This document shows, piece by piece, positions 42,896 through 46,093 of a stretch of 46,093 bases of DNA (position 1 is its first letter; each line of letters begins with the position of its first letter). Origin of the DNA: Fibrobacterota bacterium (GTDB lineage Bacteria > Fibrobacterota > Chitinivibrionia > Chitinivibrionales > Chitinispirillaceae); the NCBI GenBank assembly GCA_023436145.1, contig JAEZKP010000002.1, positions 1-46,093 of the forward strand, given 5' to 3'. The notes beneath the pieces are model-generated. The model ran no database searches and was not told the origin of the DNA. It saw nothing but the letters and a program-made list of their open reading frames with translations. Position numbers and translations under genes: made by a program.

Positions 42896-43741
42896 TCAAA
42901 TGATTTTTCTGCTTACCATCCGTAAAAACAGTGAAAGCAAGTAAATTGACGATGCAAACAACACAATAGTTGCACCACTTGCAGTTGACCAGTAAAAGGA
43001 AGTGATAAGACCTGCAATTGCTGAGACAATACTGACAACTGATGCTATCCAGACATAATAAAATGTGGACCGGACCAGATTCCTGGAGGTCGCAGCTGGC
43101 AGAATAATCAGTGCATTTATCACCAGAATTCCTATCCACTGAATGCTTACCGCTACTACCAGTGCAGTAATAATAGCAAAAACCGTCTGAATCCACCAGA
43201 CACGGACCTTTCTGCTTCCAGCCAATGGGGTATTAAGTGAAACCAGGAAAAACTGATTGAAAAAGAGTACCCAAACGATTACAAATAATACAACTACAAT
43301 CAATAAATTACGAATATCCACCGGAGAGATACTGAGAAAATCTCCAATCAGAAACTGGGAATAACGGTTGAAACCGCCACCTCTGGATAAAATCACTAAT
43401 CCTAAGGATAACGAGGTACTCATGACTATTCCGGTAACTGTGTCAGTGGAAGCAGTTCCGTGCCTTTTTAAAACGGTAATACATATAGCAATGAATATGG
43501 AAAAAAGAATCATGGACCAAAGAGGGTTTTCCATTCCTAATATTGCTCCTATGGCAATACCGGTAAAAGCAGAATGCCCGACTGCATCAGAAAAGAAAGC
43601 CATCTGGTTGTTAACCACCATACAACCCAGAAAGGCCAGCAATGGACCGGTTAGTACAGCTGCAAGAAGAGCCTGCTGCATAAATCTATACTGAGCCCAG
43701 TCAAAAGGTAGAGCACTGATTAATTCAAACCACAAATCCAT
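42896..43741 (-). CDS. znuB: zinc/manganese ABC transporter permease
   Basis: A 281-residue inner-membrane permease of the ABC-3 family with about eight membrane segments. Landmarks include FMQQALLAAVLTGPLLAFLG (about 20-39), NNQMAFFSDAVGHSAFTGIAIG (about 44-65, the coupling-loop region), TGIVMSTSLSLGLVIL and IQWIGILVINALIILPAATSRNL. It follows the ATPase with a 22-base gap and ends 5 bases before the operon terminator. With ZnuA and ZnuC it forms a high-affinity metal importer. Zinc rather than manganese is inferred from the His-rich loop of the adjacent binding protein and from the Fur/Zur-type regulator at the head of the locus. Confidence 0.92.
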   Translation of the reverse strand: MDLWFELISALPFDWAQYRFMQQALLAAVLTGPLLAFLGCMVVNNQMAFFSDAVGHSAFTGIAIGAILGMENPLWSMILFSIFIAICITVLKRHGTASTDTVTGIVMSTSLSLGLVILSRGGGFNRYSQFLIGDFLSISPVDIRNLLIVVVLFVIVWVLFFNQFFLVSLNTPLAGSRKVRVWWIQTVFAIITALVVAVSIQWIGILVINALIILPAATSRNLVRSTFYYVWIASVVSIVSAIAGLITSFYWSTASGATIVLFASSIYLLSLFLRMVSRKII

Positions 43742-43763
43742 AAAGATTTACCTTTTTAATATA

Positions 43764-44555
43764 TCAGATTTCTGAAGAAAACTGTCCATCAGAGTCCGGT
43801 AAAAGAAATTGACCGAAGGTACCTATGACATCCGGATGTTTCAAGGTAACCTGAGGTTTATCATCGCAAATAACCGATTGATTTAAAAAGAGCATTCTGT
43901 CAGCATACCGGGCAGTGGTACTTATGTCATGAGATATCATAACTATGGCCAGATGATAAGTTTTCCGGAGATTTGAAACCATCCGGTAGAACAGTTCAAT
44001 ACCTGATGGGTCAACTCCTGATACCGGTTCATCAAGTAACAATAGATTTGGAACAGGTGTGAGTGCCAAGGCCAAAAGAACCCGCTGCAACTGTCCTCCG
44101 GAAAGTGATCCAACCGGCTGGTGTAAAAGATGATCTGCCTCAACAGCACTGAGTACTTTTGCGGCACTCTGTTTGACACTGGAAGATATTCCCAGCCACA
44201 GTGGTTTTTTTGATAATGATGCGGCAAAAAGGTCCAGAACTGTCATTGGAGAAAAAGTGTCAATATCCAGCTTCTGAGGGACATAGCCTATTCGAAAATT
44301 TCTACCGGACCTGCCATCATTAGTGTAGAAATTGATTTTTCCACTATAAGGCAGTTCTTTAAGCATCACCCGCAATAATGTCGTTTTACCTGCGCCGTTT
44401 GGACCAATAATAACAGCGAGCTGACCGCAGTGTATATGCAAATTGACATTATGCAATATCTTGCGTCCCTGCAAAGTAACACATACATCCCGGAGCATAA
44501 TGCAGCAGTCACCACAAACTCCTTTTGAATCAGCATCACAACTGCTTTCTGCCAT
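43764..44555 (-). CDS. znuC: zinc ABC transporter ATPase with cysteine-rich N-terminus
   Basis: The 263-residue ATPase of the metal importer. Walker A GPNGAGKTT is at 51-59, the signature LSGGQLQRVLLALAL at about 155-169, Walker B LLLLDEPVSGVD, and H-loop VMISHDI. The first 20 residues (MAESSCDADSKGVCGDCCIM) carry C6, C14, C17 and C18, a CxxCC-type cluster not present in E. coli ZnuC. It could bind zinc and act as a sensor or as an allosteric site, which is inference. The gene starts 2 bases after the znuA stop, so the subunits are translated in series. Confidence 0.93.
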   Translation of the reverse strand: MAESSCDADSKGVCGDCCIMLRDVCVTLQGRKILHNVNLHIHCGQLAVIIGPNGAGKTTLLRVMLKELPYSGKINFYTNDGRSGRNFRIGYVPQKLDIDTFSPMTVLDLFAASLSKKPLWLGISSSVKQSAAKVLSAVEADHLLHQPVGSLSGGQLQRVLLALALTPVPNLLLLDEPVSGVDPSGIELFYRMVSNLRKTYHLAIVMISHDISTTARYADRMLFLNQSVICDDKPQVTLKHPDVIGTFGQFLLPDSDGQFSSEI

Positions 44556-44557
44556 GT

Positions 44558-45457
44558 TCAGCGCAATGCCTCCTGCAGGACCTTCAGATTTTTCTCCATA
44601 ATAGAGATATACGCACCCGGATGAAGCGGTCCGGTGACTACCGGGTCAAGAGTGTAAAGGGCTTTTCCGGTTTCCCGGGATATTATTCGGGCAGTTTTAA
44701 CAGGGTACTGAGGTTCGATAAAAACTGCTTTCACTTTTTTTTCTCTGATAAGTTCGATGGTTTCGGTCAGTTCACGCGCATTCGGTTCTGAGCCTGCTTC
44801 ACGTTCAACGACTGCTACAATATTGAGGTCAAACTCTCTGGCAAAATATGGAAACGCCTCATGAAAAGTTATGATATTACGGTCTTTTATACCAGAAAGC
44901 CCATCATGCATCTTTTTTTTCAGCTCTTCCAGTGCCTTTACAAACTTATCAGTATTTAAACGGTACTTTTCCGCATTACCAGAATCTATCTCTGACAGCG
45001 ATTTACATATATTTTTAACCTGTGAGATCGCTCCTGATACAGAAACCCATACATGAGGATTGAACTCATGATCGCTGTGCTGATGATCACTCTCATGCTC
45101 ATGCCCACAAGCTCTAATAAGCGGAATACCTTCACTGGCATGTATTACTTTGAGCCGGGGAAACTGTTTCAGGGCTTTATCCAGGAAAACTTCCATTCCT
45201 CCGCCATTGACAACCAAAGCATGTGCGGAGTTAAGCTTTTTCATATCCTGAGGAGTCAGCTGGTAATCATGAAGACAGCCGGTCTGAATATTGGTCATAC
45301 ATTCCACGATCACATTCTCAACATCAGAAGTAATGTTCTGAGTTAAAATGTACATTGGATAAAATGAACAGAGGATAACTTTCTTATCAGCATCCGCTGC
45401 ATGTATAAAAGATACCAAAGAAAGAAAAATGAACATTTTTTTAATCTTCACCGGCAT
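44558..45457 (-). CDS. znuA: zinc ABC transporter substrate-binding protein
   Basis: The 299-residue periplasmic metal-binding protein. A signal peptide covers residues 1-20. Metal ligands follow the cluster A-I pattern: H63 in CLHDYQLTPQD, H135 in NPHVWV, H199 in TFHEAFPYF, and an acidic residue in TLDPV near 272. A histidine- and acid-rich loop CGHEHESDHQHSDHEF (117-132) precedes H135, the feature that separates zinc-specific ZnuA from manganese/iron homologs. gaggag lies 6 bases before the ATG at 45457. It leads the transport genes and follows the Fur-type regulator gene after a 70-base gap. Confidence 0.95.
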   Translation of the reverse strand: MPVKIKKMFIFLSLVSFIHAADADKKVILCSFYPMYILTQNITSDVENVIVECMTNIQTGCLHDYQLTPQDMKKLNSAHALVVNGGGMEVFLDKALKQFPRLKVIHASEGIPLIRACGHEHESDHQHSDHEFNPHVWVSVSGAISQVKNICKSLSEIDSGNAEKYRLNTDKFVKALEELKKKMHDGLSGIKDRNIITFHEAFPYFAREFDLNIVAVVEREAGSEPNARELTETIELIREKKVKAVFIEPQYPVKTARIISRETGKALYTLDPVVTGPLHPGAYISIMEKNLKVLQEALR

Positions 45458-45527
45458 TCTATTCTCCTCAGTATTTCTTTATCTCTTTATTGCAAAATGA
45501 CTTATTATACCCATAACTTTTTTCACT

Positions 45528-46004
45528 CTATAAGTGTTCACCTTTTGGAAGTTCTGGTAAAGTTTTTCTGCATGATGCACACAGCCCTTCCAGCTGGATA
45601 AAATGATTATTTACAGTGGCATTGAGATTCTCCTCGACATATCTGGAAAAGCCCTCAGAAAAACAGACTGGCACCTCCTGAACCTTCATACAATTAGAAC
45701 AGATAAAATGGTGATGCTCAGAGTGCATTGGGTTACGGCAAAGATAGTATCGCATCAAACCATCAGTTTTATGCATGCTGCATACAATCCCACATTGGAG
45801 CAGTCTTTCAAGAACCCGGTAAATGGTGGCCAGATTAACTTCATACCCCAGATGCTCACTCACATCCTCACGAAGCTGCTGAGCGGTTCTTACTACAGCG
45901 GTTTTAAAAAGATGATTCAGCACAGATGTGACTACCGGAGTCACTCTGCATCCCTGATTTCGTAATATTTGGATAAACTGTTCAGTGTTCACTTTTTGCT
46001 GCAT
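45528..46004 (-). CDS. zur: Fur family metalloregulator, probably Zur
   Basis: A 158-residue DNA-binding repressor. The N-terminal winged helix has the recognition helix NLATIYRVLERLLQCG (about 57-72). The metal sites include HHH (97-99) after MHSE, and the structural zinc cysteines C102/C105 (CSNC) and C142/C145 (CASC). The Fur, Zur and PerR subfamilies cannot be separated by sequence alone here. Zur is favoured because the very next genes on the strand are znuA, znuC and znuB. It would use zinc to repress the whole locus, including itself. No clear ribosome site precedes the ATG. Confidence 0.88.
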   Translation of the reverse strand: MQQKVNTEQFIQILRNQGCRVTPVVTSVLNHLFKTAVVRTAQQLREDVSEHLGYEVNLATIYRVLERLLQCGIVCSMHKTDGLMRYYLCRNPMHSEHHHFICSNCMKVQEVPVCFSEGFSRYVEENLNATVNNHFIQLEGLCASCRKTLPELPKGEHL

Positions 46005-46068
46005 TAGCTTCTGTAGGATGTCGGGTTATAAATAAATGACATTGAGATAAATTAATTGAGGATTTTGG

Positions 46069-46087
46069 TTATTGCAAATATTTCGCA
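46069..46087 (-). promoter_or_regulatory. candidate regulator site before the Zur gene
   Basis: ttattgcaaatatttcgca (46069-46087) has a partly symmetric core tgcaaat/atttcgca, 65 bases before the regulator's ATG. The same ten bases, ttattgcaaa, recur at 45487-45496 just before znuA. A shared site before both transcription units of a self-regulated zinc locus would be expected for Zur, but the match to known Zur boxes is poor. Confidence 0.25.
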
Positions 46088-46093
46088 TTAAGA

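Noticed and set aside
42756..43196. 146-codon minus-strand ORF rich in Cys, Ser and Tyr.
   Set aside because: It is a frame-shifted shadow of znuB and also runs through the znu terminator.

Overview
This window reads as ordinary chromosomal DNA of a Gram-negative, probably anaerobic bacterium with roughly 40% GC. Many proteins have Sec signal peptides, there is an outer-membrane beta-barrel protein, and several common two-gene modules are fused into one ORF (CdaA-CdaR, IspH-UbiA, SpmA-SpmB, antiporter-EIIA). A secreted FecR / CsgG-like / SUMF1 protein and the mix of SpmAB without sporulation genes fit a Fibrobacterota/Chitinispirillaceae-like or related FCB lineage. This assignment is inference and weak. 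No phage, IS element, CRISPR array, tRNA or rRNA was recognised.

Layout. The first ~70 bases are a T/G-rich degenerate repeat. 190-5935 (+): nitroreductase, LsrG-like monooxygenase and iron alcohol dehydrogenase, then a catalytic/non-catalytic pair of M16 peptidases and a flavodoxin. 5975-7886 (-): PIN-PhoH ATPase and an O6-alkylguanine DNA methyltransferase. 8051-9603 (+): a short leader ORF overlapping a fused diadenylate cyclase-YbbR protein (c-di-AMP synthesis). 9627-14455: CgeB-like glycosyltransferase (-), FecR/CsgG-like/SUMF1 protein (+), and an ABC ATPase-permease pair followed by a 48-residue cysteine-rich protein (-). 14676-20457 (+): IspH-UbiA fusion, M1 aminopeptidase, secreted GH3/NagZ-type hexosaminidase. 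20484-23766: YkgJ-type cysteine protein and Mut7-C RNase (-), an unknown gene (+) behind a repeat-rich divergent control region, YqgE (-), and an unknown gene (-).

23891-28470 (-): queA and metH, both tied to methionine/SAM metabolism. 28775 (+): an OsmC-family gene behind a very good sigma-54-type promoter. 29313-30716 (-): two exported proteins. 31026-35718 (+): CheA-like membrane kinase without a CheW domain, SpmA-SpmB fusion, ADP-sugar-type Nudix hydrolase. 35744-42743 (-): UvrA2-like ATPase, AraC regulator, FrpC-type calcium-repeat protein, and a CPA2 antiporter with a C-terminal PTS EIIA domain. 42896-46004 (-): a zinc uptake locus, Fur/Zur regulator then ZnuA, ZnuC, ZnuB, ending in a good intrinsic terminator.

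The items most worth a second look are the leader ORF coupled to the CdaA-CdaR fusion, the IspH-UbiA fusion with a degenerate first Asp motif, the sigma-54 promoter of the OsmC gene, the tandem boxes in the 21.6-21.7 kb divergent promoter, and the unannotated-size cysteine-rich gene at 12.7-12.8 kb. I did not find a single locus that I can defend as a wholly new system.
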